From Pseudobacteriovorax antillogorgiicola (GTDB lineage Bacteria; Bdellovibrionota_B; Oligoflexia; Oligoflexales; RGVZ01), in NCBI GenBank assembly GCA_945898195.1, contig CAMDHM010000001.1:62001-126000 (forward strand): a stretch of 64,000 bases of DNA, in the 5' to 3' direction. The notes under the pieces are model-generated. The model searched no databases and was not told where the DNA came from. It saw only the letters and a program-made list of their open reading frames with translations. The translations under genes and the position numbers were made by a program. How positions within the stretch are numbered: the stretch's first letter is position 1; every line of letters starts with the position of its first letter. Below are positions 45,558-55,466 of this stretch, piece after piece.

Positions 45558-47217
45558 GGAGGCGCAGATTTTTCTGCAGCTGGCCACGGTCTTCGGAGTG
45601 GCCTCTTTGGCTGTCCTTGCGTCTCAGACTTTGCGTTTGCCATCCGTAGTCGGTTTCTTGCTGGCGGGTGTTTTTCTTGGCCCTCATGGGCTAAAATTAG
45701 TTTCGGATTTAGCGAGCCTTCACATTCTCAATGAGACGGCCATTGTCTTTTTGATGTTCACCATTGGGCTTGAGTTTTCTCTTGGCTCCATTACAAATTT
45801 GAAAAAGGCTTTCTTTGGCCTCGGCACCCTCCAAACTTTTGGTACGGCCGGAATTATTGCTCTGGTGATGATGCAATTTCTGCACGTCAGTTTCGGAGCG
45901 GCCGTTGTTGCCGGTTACATGATGGCCCTATCGTCAACAGCAATCATTATGAAACTACTTCAGGGGTCTCATGAGGTGGCGTCTCCTCACGGGAATGCGA
46001 CCTTGGGAGTCCTTCTTTTTCAGGACATCATAGCCATTCCAATGATGCTCAGCCTTCCCCTTCTCGCTGGCGGTCAGAGCTCAAAACTGTTCAATGGTCC
46101 TGTCTCCATTATTTCGTTTGTGGGTGAGATCCTCGCCGTCATCATCGTGGTTGGCGTTGGTGCGAGTTTTTTGGTACCTCGTCTGCTTAAGATTGTTGTG
46201 GAGTCGCGCAACCGTGAACTTTTCTTTTTTAGTGTCCTTTTTATTTGTTTTGGTTTTGCAGTTCTCGCCGGCAAGGTTGGTTTTTCAATGCCGCTTGGAG
46301 CATTCTTTGCTGGAGTTATGATTGCTGGATCACCGTTCGGAAGGCAGGCGGCATCAGAAGTTATTCCTTTGCGCGATAATTTCCTTGGATTTTTCTTTAT
46401 CTCGCTTGGTTTTCTGTTGGATCTTAAATTTTTCTTTTTGAATATTCACGGCATTCTGGCTCTCGGTTTTCTTCTGCTTTTAATCAAAGTGCTCCTTACG
46501 TATTTGGCCGCCATCACCGTGCGTTATACGGATAAAGTGGCAATCCTGGTCTCGCTAATTCTTTTTCAAGTTGGTGAGTTTGCGTTTGTCATTGCCCAGG
46601 AAGCGCAGCATCTGAAAGTTTTATCGCCGGAACAGTTTCAATACTTTTTGGCGATCTCGCTGCTATCGATGGTGGTCTCGCCGGTAATTTTTAAAATCGC
46701 CCCCGGCTTGGCAGAGCGAATTGCATCATCGGGGGAGTCACCTTCAAAACGCGGCAAAGGCGCCGTGCGAGCGGGTGGCGGAATGTCCGGTCACGCAATC
46801 ATATTAGGATATGGCTTGGCAGGGCGTAGGGTTGCTGAGGCCTTCGACGTCGTTGGGGTTTCTTACTCGGTAGTGGACTTGAACTTTAAGACGATCAAGT
46901 CCCTCAAAGCTCGAGGAATCGACGCGGTATATGGGGATGCAAGCAAGGATGAAATCCTCGAGGCGGTGTCTGCAGATAAGGCCAAAGTGATACTTGTCGC
47001 CGTTGCCGGGCGTCACATGATTCCTGCCATTGTTGCGGCTTTGGAGCGACATAAATATAAAGGGCGGGTGATTGTTCGTGCCGTCTTTGAGCGTGAGGCA
47101 GACGAAATTCTTGAAATTCGACCTGGAATTGAGGTTGTCGTTGCAGAGGTGGAATCAGCCAAGGTTCTTGCGGAACATGCCCTCATGGCGTTTGGCTATC
47201 CCCATAAAGAGGGATAG
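45550..47217 (+). CDS. Kef-type cation/proton antiporter with TrkA-N domain
   Basis: A 555-residue CPA2-family protein. The membrane domain (about 1-385) has roughly twelve helices with MALSSTAIIMKLL and LVSLILFQVGEFAFV as family motifs. A cytosolic RCK/TrkA-N domain follows (about 415-535; GYGLAGRRVAEAF Rossmann motif), which binds NAD(H) or related ligands. It is expected to move K+ or Na+ against protons. GTG at 45550 starts inside livF, giving an eight-base overlap, and AAGG lies about nine bases ahead; the longest frame to 45451 lies within livF. No KefF/KefG ancillary gene is seen. The linkage to a Liv operon is unusual. Confidence 0.92.
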   Translation: MSEEAQIFLQLATVFGVASLAVLASQTLRLPSVVGFLLAGVFLGPHGLKLVSDLASLHILNETAIVFLMFTIGLEFSLGSITNLKKAFFGLGTLQTFGTAGIIALVMMQFLHVSFGAAVVAGYMMALSSTAIIMKLLQGSHEVASPHGNATLGVLLFQDIIAIPMMLSLPLLAGGQSSKLFNGPVSIISFVGEILAVIIVVGVGASFLVPRLLKIVVESRNRELFFFSVLFICFGFAVLAGKVGFSMPLGAFFAGVMIAGSPFGRQAASEVIPLRDNFLGFFFISLGFLLDLKFFFLNIHGILALGFLLLLIKVLLTYLAAITVRYTDKVAILVSLILFQVGEFAFVIAQEAQHLKVLSPEQFQYFLAISLLSMVVSPVIFKIAPGLAERIASSGESPSKRGKGAVRAGGGMSGHAIILGYGLAGRRVAEAFDVVGVSYSVVDLNFKTIKSLKARGIDAVYGDASKDEILEAVSADKAKVILVAVAGRHMIPAIVAALERHKYKGRVIVRAVFEREADEILEIRPGIEVVVAEVESAKVLAEHALMAFGYPHKEG

Positions 47218-47224
47218 ATCAGAA

Positions 47225-50200
47225 TTATGGTTTCGAAGCCTCCATCTCAAGATTAAGTGCCAGGGCGAAGTTGATGAGCGGATCAACTTGAGCAGACATT
47301 AAGAGTATCTCGCCAGGTTTAACTGAACCTGGGAGCATTAGGTCAAGATCTAGCATGGCTTCTATGATTCCGGTTAGGTCAAGGCTATCCGCAAGAAGCA
47401 GCCGCCATAGATATTGCTGCATCGATTTTGCGGCGTCGCTGATTTCGTCACCATTCAGCGGGCCTACACGGCTGAACAATAGTTTGAATTCCTCGAAATC
47501 TTGAGGTTTCATTACCTTCGCCATCCGACTATCTGAAAGCTTTGCTTTTGCGGCAAAAATTGCGAGCGGACCGCGATCCATCACGGATTTTAGTTTGTTT
47601 AATTCCGCAAGAATTTGGGTCTCCGGGTGCAGGTTGAGTAACGCGTGGAACTGAGTTCTGACCGAATATAGTAGGTACATGACCCGGTGATATAGGTGTG
47701 TCGGTGGCTTGCGGGCAAAGAACGCGTCGTCAATATAAATTGTCGAACTAGTCGCATCATAAAAGACTTGTGGTCCTAGCCCTTGAAGGGAAAATAGCTG
47801 CAAGCCTCTCTCAGTAAAGACCTTGGCGTGATAGCCAAATCCAGCATAGCCAGCCAGGCCAGTCGACCAGTCGAGGCGTTGGCGCTTTGATTCGATCTTA
47901 CGTCCAGACGTACCGAGGGACTTAGCCAATCCGTGGATGGTAAAACGTTCCGGGAACGAACGCGCAAGAAGGGGGGCGGCCTGAAGCAGCAATTTGAATG
48001 TCGGAGTCTTCATGATCCGCGGTGAAAGTCCGGGTGGAAATCGATCCTTGCCCTGCCTGCTGTAAGCGTATTCATGAGGTTTACGCCACACACGCCAGTC
48101 CCATCGTTCGAGGATCTGTGTCTCCCCGCGCATGAGGGCCACAGCTTGAAGTGCCAAATGTTTTTCAATTTTATTGGGCATCTCGGTTTCAAGTAATTTG
48201 AGGGTCAATCCGGGTCCTAGCCTGCGATTTCGCACGGCAGTACGCCAATCAAGTAAATCATTTGCCTGGGGGGGTGGGGGTAAGACCACTTCAGACGGAG
48301 ACGGCTCAGGCACCATGGTGATTTCCATGGCGGGTGCCGCTTCGGCTTCGGGCTCAGGCACCATGGTGATTTCCATGGCCGGTGCCGCCTCGGCTTCGGG
48401 CTCAGGCACCACGGTGATTTCCACGGCCGGTGCCACCTCGGGTTCAAAAATGTCAAAGGCTAGGTCAATACTCTGAGGCCCGGGAATCGCTTCCTCATTC
48501 TCTGGAACACTCTGAAAAACATCCAAGATCATTTCAGGCTCAGCTGCGCGTACTTCTGATGCCGTGCCTTGCATAGTTGGTGTCAATCGCTCGGCCACCA
48601 GCGATTCAACGGTGAACGGAAAGTCGGATAGGAGATCGGGGTTTCTTTTTAGACCTGGTAGAATCATATCAAGATACTGATCAACCTCAGCCTTGCTGCC
48701 GGTCTCAATCAAAAGCATGTAGAGCGGTATCCAGAGCCTTTGGTCTTCCAGATGATTGCTAATAAGCTCCGATTGTAGCTTTTCGATAACCGCTCTGGCA
48801 TGCCTTCGGTCATCAAGGTGCTTTGCGGCGAGAAGGGCCAATGTTACCGGAATACCACCTCCAGAAGCGGGGTCGCCGTACCATTCAAGCAAAATCTCTA
48901 CTATTCCTGACTTTCCTAGTTTCTTAAACCCAGCCCTGAAATCTAACGATTCCAGCGCATGAAACAGGCGGATCGCCATCTCCGCCCTTGATCCTGGCGC
49001 AGCTATAACGGAGCGCTTAAAAAGGCTTCTGGCAACTCCGTATTTTTGGCTTTGGTATGCACCTGCGATGGCGGAAATGGGATCATTAGGCTGGATAAAG
49101 CCAGCATTACCCAACTGATTGGAAATGCTTTCCGCAGCATTTGGATCAAGTTGTTTTAATAAATCGATCAATTCAATGGATAGTCGATCGATAGTTTCAG
49201 CAGAACTGGCCACTTTTTCTTCGGTTTTTGTGTGAAGAATTCCCCTCGGTTGGAGCCGTGCTAGCCAACATTCAATAATTCGTGCGGCGAAAATTTCGTC
49301 ATGGAGTTCCAAAACGGCGTGGTCAAGGCAAATTTTGTATAGTTCGCTGGCGCGGGCGTTATTTTCATGGGCCATTGCCTGATGCAGAAGGCAGTCCAAA
49401 AGCTCCGGTGTCTTTCTTGTGATGTCAGGACGCAGGATGAATTCTATTTCGATTTCATCCAGTGGGGTTTCCTGCCCGTCGCGGCAGATGCTTGCGAATA
49501 ATAGGCTCGCAACATCATGAGCAGAGTTTCCTGGCGTCACGTGGAATTCGGATTGAATGGTCAGAATCAGAGAACGAAATCTTGAATTCAAGAATGGAGT
49601 GGCAACGCCTTTGCTAATGCAGCGGATGACGGACCCTGCCACGGCGCGTAACAGGAAGGCCCGATGATTGCCCGAACCTTCTTCATAAAAAGTGTCCAGG
49701 AGCACATTGGCAACATCGGGAAACGTTGAAAGGGCAAGGAAAACGAGGTTTGTTGCATTTTGGATATCATCACGTAGAAAGCTTGCTTCAGTTCCAGCCA
49801 GAATAAGTTTGAGGAGCCCAGTCATTTGAGAAAGATCAGCTGGACTATCAGCTAATGCGGAAAGGGGAGGGTGCGACAAAATAGTTTCAGAAACAATGCT
49901 CTGAAGCCACGATTTATCCGCAATTCCTGTTGTTGAAAGCGCCTGAACCAGAATTTTGATCTTGGGCTCTAGGTGCAAAATTCGGAATACCTCCGGCCCA
50001 TGGATCATCATCCATTCCGAATGCTCGTGGCTGAGTGTCAGAGTCTCGATCAAAGAAAGCAGTTTGTCGCAGGCGGGAAGCACCGCTCCATCCGACATCC
50101 GTTGGCCGCTGAGTGAGTGTGTCGCCGCCGCTAGAATCAGTTTTCCCTCGGCTAAATCCGTGAGGGTTATAAGGGAACCAACAAGCCGAACCACGGAACC

Positions 50201-52255
50201 AGGGTGAAGGCGTGGGGGGCGGGGCCCATCTTCCGGTACGGAAAGTTGAAGAAACGCCCTCACGACTGCGGTGCGTAACACCGTAAAGTCGCTTCGATTG
50301 GCAAGCTGCTCGAGTGCTAGCAGCCATTGATTCGCGTGGCTCACGGAGGTGATCTGATTTAAGAAGGATCTGGAAAGCAGGGCCAAGACGCGGTTTGTGT
50401 CGACCAGTATTTCAGTTCGTTCGAGTTGACTTCCCGCGAGTGCTATTTCAAGAATCCGCAGGGCCGTTGCCGTAATCTCATATTTTATTTCTTTATCATC
50501 TGGCTCTGGTAGCTGGGCTTTGTCGAAAAGGACATCAACGAGTTCAAAGAGCGCTTCGATCTCGATATAGATGTCGTTTTTGCGAGCGCCTATGGCGGCT
50601 AGTCCACGAAGAGGCTTTGTTGATGAGGGGTCTTCTCTGCGGGCCTCGCGAAAAAAGTGCAAGGCCGACGCGTCGTCTCCCATTTCTGAGGCGGAGATGT
50701 GCCCGAGTGTATTAGCGACCTCAGCTCGAGGTATTGGCGAGTGTAGTTTATTTGGGTCATTGAAAATTGTTCTGCCGAAATCCCATGCTGCCTGGAAATT
50801 GCCGCTGACCACCATTTGTTGAAAGCATGCGAAATTAACTAGTTCGTCATCCGAAGCGAGGCCAGCCGCATCTAGTACAAGCTGCTCGGATGCAATTTCA
50901 ACATCGTCGTTGGTGGATCCGTCTTGTCCTATTTGTGCGAGGCGTAGCATGGATCTCGCAAGGTCTTTTTTCCGTTTTTCTGTTTTTATAATTTCCTGGA
51001 GGGCCTTAATTTCATCTTTTCTGTGACCGTGCGTTCGTGCCGCGTAAGCAATCTTTCGCTGTATTCGCAGCCCATTTGCGCGAATTCCTGCTGCACGTTC
51101 CCAAGCGGATTTCGCCCTATAAAATGGGTCCATCCCGTCTTCAACTCCAACAGGTTGCGCGGCCCAACAGTCTCCCAAAATCTCCGACAGCATTGTGACA
51201 GCGATGTTAGAGGATTCGAAAAACGGCCACTCTAGATGTAGGCTTCGGACCATGCTCGAAATCACCTCCAGGGCATCGGCTGGCCGCTTCTCATTAAGCA
51301 GGATTCTGGCCTTTGCAGAGAGTTCCAGGGTTGGTGAGAACGGCGCGAGGCCTAATTCTGGCCTGACCATTTCCTGTTTAACATTAATGGCGTTTTTTTC
51401 GATAGAACCTTGGGTGCTTTTGGTCGCAGCAAGGCTATCTTGTTGTCCTGAAAAGAGGAATTCCCACACAAGGTCGCCTCCCCCATCAAGATTTCCCTGA
51501 ATCTTTGAGAGGTTCGAATTTTCATGGACCTTAGGGTCATTAAGCGCGGCCTGGATTTTATTTGCGGCCTCGACCTCTGAAGTGTGCAGTAGTTCTGCCA
51601 CGGGGACGACAAAATCAAGGGAATCATCCTTTTTAGCATCGGCGTCTAATGGCGCCATTCGAGCTACTCCGCCTAGGCCCAAGGAGCGGCGCATGAAACG
51701 AGTTATCCTTGGCCGTGTTTCAGGCGGCAGATAACCCATTTGTGCAATTTCTTGGATTTTCAGGTTGAACCCTGCGGGCGCAATCTGAAATTTAATTCTG
51801 ATGACAAGAAAGCCAGATTGGAAATGGCGATAATCAAAAAGATGGGAATATCCCATGGAGGCATCTCGACTATCGGGTCTGGTGAATTCCAGGACCATCC
51901 AGGCGCAATCAGGGCGCCCCGATTTGATGTCTGTGTGGAGCTCAGCGCGGGTTCTTGGGCCAAATATTTCCTTGGCGGCGTTTTGCGTCAGCTTTGCCCA
52001 ACGTTGGAGGTTAATCTTGTAGGAAACCTGCTCCGCCAGGATATGGGAACGGCGATAAATTAGAGCAAGGGAATTCAGCCGCAGAACCCTCTCTTGATTT
52101 CGGCGGCCTTGCAGAATATTCCAACGTTTCGTGGAGGCATCAAATGTGAGACCTGCGGCCTCTAAAGATCGGGCCCACGACTCGAAGGAATCACTAGGGG
52201 AATGACCCTGGCGATCTTCAGGCGGCCTGCCCGATTTTAGGTTCGGTGCTCCCAT
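47225..52255 (-). CDS. Very large helical-repeat protein, unknown
   Basis: A 1676-residue protein with no signal peptide or membrane segment visible, so probably cytosolic. Order: N-terminal domain (about 1-250), a long helical region (about 270-1250) that looks like TPR or related repeats (for example FQAAWDFGRTIF, ALHFFREARREDPSS, DYAKA-like units), a Pro/Glu/Ala-rich linker (about 1269-1330) with a threefold 16-residue repeat, and a C-terminal globular domain (about 1335-1676). That domain has IYIDDAFF and HLYHRVMYLLYS, which recalls a degenerate zincin-like block but lacks a clean HExxH. It is convergent with the Kef gene and divergent from the 52462 gene. Function unknown. Confidence 0.75.
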   Translation of the reverse strand: MGAPNLKSGRPPEDRQGHSPSDSFESWARSLEAAGLTFDASTKRWNILQGRRNQERVLRLNSLALIYRRSHILAEQVSYKINLQRWAKLTQNAAKEIFGPRTRAELHTDIKSGRPDCAWMVLEFTRPDSRDASMGYSHLFDYRHFQSGFLVIRIKFQIAPAGFNLKIQEIAQMGYLPPETRPRITRFMRRSLGLGGVARMAPLDADAKKDDSLDFVVPVAELLHTSEVEAANKIQAALNDPKVHENSNLSKIQGNLDGGGDLVWEFLFSGQQDSLAATKSTQGSIEKNAINVKQEMVRPELGLAPFSPTLELSAKARILLNEKRPADALEVISSMVRSLHLEWPFFESSNIAVTMLSEILGDCWAAQPVGVEDGMDPFYRAKSAWERAAGIRANGLRIQRKIAYAARTHGHRKDEIKALQEIIKTEKRKKDLARSMLRLAQIGQDGSTNDDVEIASEQLVLDAAGLASDDELVNFACFQQMVVSGNFQAAWDFGRTIFNDPNKLHSPIPRAEVANTLGHISASEMGDDASALHFFREARREDPSSTKPLRGLAAIGARKNDIYIEIEALFELVDVLFDKAQLPEPDDKEIKYEITATALRILEIALAGSQLERTEILVDTNRVLALLSRSFLNQITSVSHANQWLLALEQLANRSDFTVLRTAVVRAFLQLSVPEDGPRPPRLHPGSVVRLVGSLITLTDLAEGKLILAAATHSLSGQRMSDGAVLPACDKLLSLIETLTLSHEHSEWMMIHGPEVFRILHLEPKIKILVQALSTTGIADKSWLQSIVSETILSHPPLSALADSPADLSQMTGLLKLILAGTEASFLRDDIQNATNLVFLALSTFPDVANVLLDTFYEEGSGNHRAFLLRAVAGSVIRCISKGVATPFLNSRFRSLILTIQSEFHVTPGNSAHDVASLLFASICRDGQETPLDEIEIEFILRPDITRKTPELLDCLLHQAMAHENNARASELYKICLDHAVLELHDEIFAARIIECWLARLQPRGILHTKTEEKVASSAETIDRLSIELIDLLKQLDPNAAESISNQLGNAGFIQPNDPISAIAGAYQSQKYGVARSLFKRSVIAAPGSRAEMAIRLFHALESLDFRAGFKKLGKSGIVEILLEWYGDPASGGGIPVTLALLAAKHLDDRRHARAVIEKLQSELISNHLEDQRLWIPLYMLLIETGSKAEVDQYLDMILPGLKRNPDLLSDFPFTVESLVAERLTPTMQGTASEVRAAEPEMILDVFQSVPENEEAIPGPQSIDLAFDIFEPEVAPAVEITVVPEPEAEAAPAMEITMVPEPEAEAAPAMEITMVPEPSPSEVVLPPPPQANDLLDWRTAVRNRRLGPGLTLKLLETEMPNKIEKHLALQAVALMRGETQILERWDWRVWRKPHEYAYSRQGKDRFPPGLSPRIMKTPTFKLLLQAAPLLARSFPERFTIHGLAKSLGTSGRKIESKRQRLDWSTGLAGYAGFGYHAKVFTERGLQLFSLQGLGPQVFYDATSSTIYIDDAFFARKPPTHLYHRVMYLLYSVRTQFHALLNLHPETQILAELNKLKSVMDRGPLAIFAAKAKLSDSRMAKVMKPQDFEEFKLLFSRVGPLNGDEISDAAKSMQQYLWRLLLADSLDLTGIIEAMLDLDLMLPGSVKPGEILLMSAQVDPLINFALALNLEMEASKP
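48305..48448. repeat. Three tandem copies of a 48-bp coding repeat
   Basis: Units start at 48305, 48353 and 48401 with CTCAGGCACC, period 48 bases. They encode, on the minus strand, a 16-residue unit EPEAEAAPAMEITMVP-like, within the linker of the large protein. The first two are nearly identical at DNA level; the third has several substitutions. It is an in-frame repeat, not a CRISPR. Confidence 0.9.
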
Positions 52256-52461
52256 TGCGCACGTCTCTCCATACGTTTTTTTACGTCACCGATTGGTTGG
52301 GCTTGGATTACCCATCCTGCGGAGTGATAATCGGCTGTTATTTTAGGAGTTTTAGTCGGACAATAAGGAGCTATACTGGTTCGGGTCTGTGCACAGGATT
52401 TGACGGGGCCGAGCCAAGATGGCCTGGAGTATCCCAATCCACTGATATGCGGAGATTTTCT

Positions 52462-53787
52462 GTGAGCTTTCTGGGATTCACCAATAAGCTAAATTTGATC
52501 CAGTCGGTTTTTAACAAACCGCAACGATTAAGTGTTGAACGCCAAATCTGTCGCGCTTTTGACGAGCGTCGATCCGGGTTTGCGATTTCCAGACCCCATT
52601 CAGAGCTACTTCGATTGGACATTCTCTATGCCTTGGCGCGTCACGCCCGTTGGGTAAAGGTTCCTTTGTTCAAAGATGTGCTAGTCGATTTTCTTGTGAC
52701 GGAGCATGAGATTCCTCGCGCCCTTTCCGAATCAATGGTCAATGATGTGCTGGAATCTTGCGATGCCCTTTTGGGCGATGACCCAAATTTTACGGCGTCA
52801 GAACTGTTACAGGGCAAGGTCGATGAGGAGTTTCTAACCTACATCTTTGTTGCCGCTGCCTCGTCAACTCAGGTGTCCGGAGTTCGGGAGCATCTTGGAC
52901 TCGGCGCAGGGCTTTTGCGGTCGCTGAAATCTGCCGCCGATTCTTTGGCGGAGCAGGATCAAGGCAGAAATGGTGTCGGTGCACCAAAACTATTTCTACC
53001 TGACGTGGATACAGTGTTTGCTAGCATCATGATGAAATTGACGGGTGCGGTACGAGAGTGCCCTTGGGTTTTAGATGTCTACCGACTTAAATACCTGCTC
53101 CTCGAGCAGCTTGATCGGCATCGATTTGCCGTTCTTGCGCCCCTCGTCCCTGTCGTCTATGAATTTCTTTGCGCGATGGGTCGGACGAACCATAAGGCGC
53201 TCGATCAGGAATCAATGGGCCTGATTTGGTTGGGTTGTCACGAGGATCAGGTGGTGACAATAGACGGTATCGTCCTCTTGTTAGAGGCTGCTGGTCTCAT
53301 TTTTAGAACGGATGTAAGACGTCGCGGAAAACGCCAGGAAGTTTTGTGGGATTTGACGCCGGTTGCAGAACAATTGACGGCCGAGGCGTTCGTGTCAACC
53401 TTGGCGGCGCGGACAAAGAAACCTGGTGATCAAGAATGGTTTGAGGCACCAGGAAATTGGCGGAAGGGATATTTGCAGCAGGCAATCGCGCAGTCCCCTC
53501 GAGAGACTCTAAAAAAAGCGGTGGAAAAAATCCCCCTTCGTCTTGAAGATCCAATTCTTGCGGAGGCCGTCATTGAAGCGCTCGTTCGCGCTCAGATGCC
53601 CGACGTTGCAGAGGGCGTTTTTATGGCATGGACTGGCCAGAAGATTCCGCCGCCCACGGCATCATCAATTTGCCGGGCGGCTTCACTTATCACCTCCCGT
53701 CCCGCCGTTAGGATACGTTTGCAATCCATCGCCGAAGCGCACGAATCTTTGATGGTCCGAGCGGCCGCATTGGAGGCTTTGCTTTGA
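52462..53787 (+). CDS. Helical protein, unknown, coupled to DUF4301 gene
   Basis: A 441-residue cytosolic protein. Start: GTG at 52462 with CGGAG seven bases ahead; an ATG at 52447 is also in frame, and the longest frame from 52246 would run into the divergent gene. The product is almost wholly helical. Its middle (about 275-330) contains a possible winged-helix unit (GIVLLLEAAGLIFRTDVRRRG) and its last 80 residues have HEAT-like repeats. No family is recognised. The stop overlaps the TTG start of the DUF4301 gene (TTGA), and the 1676-residue helical gene is divergent. Confidence 0.7.
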   Translation: MSFLGFTNKLNLIQSVFNKPQRLSVERQICRAFDERRSGFAISRPHSELLRLDILYALARHARWVKVPLFKDVLVDFLVTEHEIPRALSESMVNDVLESCDALLGDDPNFTASELLQGKVDEEFLTYIFVAAASSTQVSGVREHLGLGAGLLRSLKSAADSLAEQDQGRNGVGAPKLFLPDVDTVFASIMMKLTGAVRECPWVLDVYRLKYLLLEQLDRHRFAVLAPLVPVVYEFLCAMGRTNHKALDQESMGLIWLGCHEDQVVTIDGIVLLLEAAGLIFRTDVRRRGKRQEVLWDLTPVAEQLTAEAFVSTLAARTKKPGDQEWFEAPGNWRKGYLQQAIAQSPRETLKKAVEKIPLRLEDPILAEAVIEALVRAQMPDVAEGVFMAWTGQKIPPPTASSICRAASLITSRPAVRIRLQSIAEAHESLMVRAAALEALL

Positions 53788-55370
53788 TTTTTGGTCCAGC
53801 AGAACTTGAACCCGTTTGTCGGGCGGCCGGATTGCCTTTGGCGACGATTAAAAATCATGTGGCCTGCATCAAAGAAAGCATGGGTGGGGGGAAGCCCCGC
53901 GTCTTTAAAGTTGCAGATGCCTGCAGGCGCGAAAATGACGGAATTGTGGTGATCGACGCCAAGCTTCTTGAATACTTAGGAGATCAGCAATTAAAGGCAG
54001 TCGCCTTTGTGCCGTCAGCTGGCGCTGCCAGCCGGTTTCTGGAACCATTAAAGCCGGTGGCTGTTGCTTTGATGGAGGGTGATGCCCTACGTGCGGCAGA
54101 TCTGGCTGAGGCGATTGATAGTGCTGTGAAAACAGGGACGGGAGGGGCGTCTTTTCCACTGCCATCACTGCTACGTAAATTCATCGATACCAAGGGTCGT
54201 GATTTTTCTGCGAATGACCTTTTGGTGCTCCTTGAAATCTTGTCGTGGCCAAAGGCGCTTTTCCCATGCAATCCGGACGGAGTTACGTTTTTCGAGGCAA
54301 AGCTCCGTGAGCATGCTGCCTATCGGCGGGCGGGGTCGAACTTTTATGGAGAAGTGTACGTCGTACCCTCTGGCCTTGCTCCCCGTTTTAAAAAATTGCT
54401 GGCGGCATTTAATGCCGGAGCTGAGGATCCTTTGCCTTATGAGATTTTGGAGCAAGATGCGTCACTGAGTACTCTCAGATTCACTCGGGAATGTGCTGTT
54501 TTGATAGCGCAGGACGGTAAGCCAGCGCTGGTGCCGGCGGGGCATGGCGCCCTCATTAAATTATTTGCAAGGGTTCAGAAAACTTTTCCTGACGCAGATT
54601 ATTTGCTCATTCGAAACGTCGACAATGTATGTGGAATAAGCGATGAAGCCAGTGAAGAAGTTTTGCGATTTTCATCTTTTGCATCTGCAGTTATCAAAGC
54701 AGTTCGAGTGGTCCGAGTTTCATTGCGAGAAAGAGACCTTTCTGGAAAACTGCTTCATGAGGTGATTCAATTTTTTTATAAATTGAAATTTAAAAAAGAA
54801 AGTGTAGGGCCACTCAATCTTGATACAGATGGCGCTGTACTCAGGGCCCTTGAAAATATCCAGCAGACCATTTTTCATTCCGTTGACGAGGCCGCGTCGG
54901 TCGCAAATATAATGGCAGAGGGCGCTGTGGAGCGCCTAATCCGACTTTTTGATCGGCCGGTGAATATTCTCGGGCAGGTGCCTAATTCAGGTAAAGATAT
55001 TGGCGGGACGCCTGTCTTCGTTCAGCGGGCTGATGGAAGGCAAGAAAAGCTGTGCATCGAGGTCGCCCACGTTGGTCGCGAGCAGGTGGACGTAATCTTG
55101 AAAGATCCATTTGTCGCAACCCACTTCAATCCAGTTTTTGTGGCTTCTGAATTGGGTGGCGAATGCTCTGGTTACGCCTCAAGTCATCCGTTTTGGTCAT
55201 GTGTTCAAAAGCGCTTTGAAGGTAACGACGTGTTTCATTTCGAGAGCTTTCTCTACGAAATTCTTGGCAGTAGTTCGCTTTCTAACGTTGTATTTGTTGA
55301 GATTCCGAGGCTGCTTTTCAATCCGCACAAGACCCTGCAGGACGCCGCTTCAACGGTGGTGCAGCTTTAG
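53784..55370 (+). CDS. DUF4301-family protein
   Basis: A 528-residue cytosolic protein. The start TTG at 53784 overlaps the upstream stop. It resembles the DUF4301 family, which has a nucleotidyltransferase-like fold: FVPSAGAASRFLEPLKP (about 75-91) corresponds to the glycine-rich loop, VPAGHGALIKLF (about 250-261) to the next strand, and ADYLLIRNVDNVCG (about 271-284) to the acidic region. That layout suggests sugar-nucleotide activity, but this is unproven. Its close coupling to the 441-residue protein is the main clue to role. Downstream, a gap of 96 bases precedes the next gene. Confidence 0.75.
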   Translation: MIFGPAELEPVCRAAGLPLATIKNHVACIKESMGGGKPRVFKVADACRRENDGIVVIDAKLLEYLGDQQLKAVAFVPSAGAASRFLEPLKPVAVALMEGDALRAADLAEAIDSAVKTGTGGASFPLPSLLRKFIDTKGRDFSANDLLVLLEILSWPKALFPCNPDGVTFFEAKLREHAAYRRAGSNFYGEVYVVPSGLAPRFKKLLAAFNAGAEDPLPYEILEQDASLSTLRFTRECAVLIAQDGKPALVPAGHGALIKLFARVQKTFPDADYLLIRNVDNVCGISDEASEEVLRFSSFASAVIKAVRVVRVSLRERDLSGKLLHEVIQFFYKLKFKKESVGPLNLDTDGAVLRALENIQQTIFHSVDEAASVANIMAEGAVERLIRLFDRPVNILGQVPNSGKDIGGTPVFVQRADGRQEKLCIEVAHVGREQVDVILKDPFVATHFNPVFVASELGGECSGYASSHPFWSCVQKRFEGNDVFHFESFLYEILGSSSLSNVVFVEIPRLLFNPHKTLQDAASTVVQL

Positions 55371-55466
55371 GCAAGTTTTGCCCGTTGAGCCCGCCCACCA
55401 CTGCGATCTAGAATTAATCTAAGCCAGATAATTCACCAAATGATCGCGCAATCAAAGGGGGCAGCC

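Noticed and set aside
48305-48448. CRISPR-like tandem repeats
   Set aside because: Repeats are directly adjacent without spacers and lie in frame in a coding linker.
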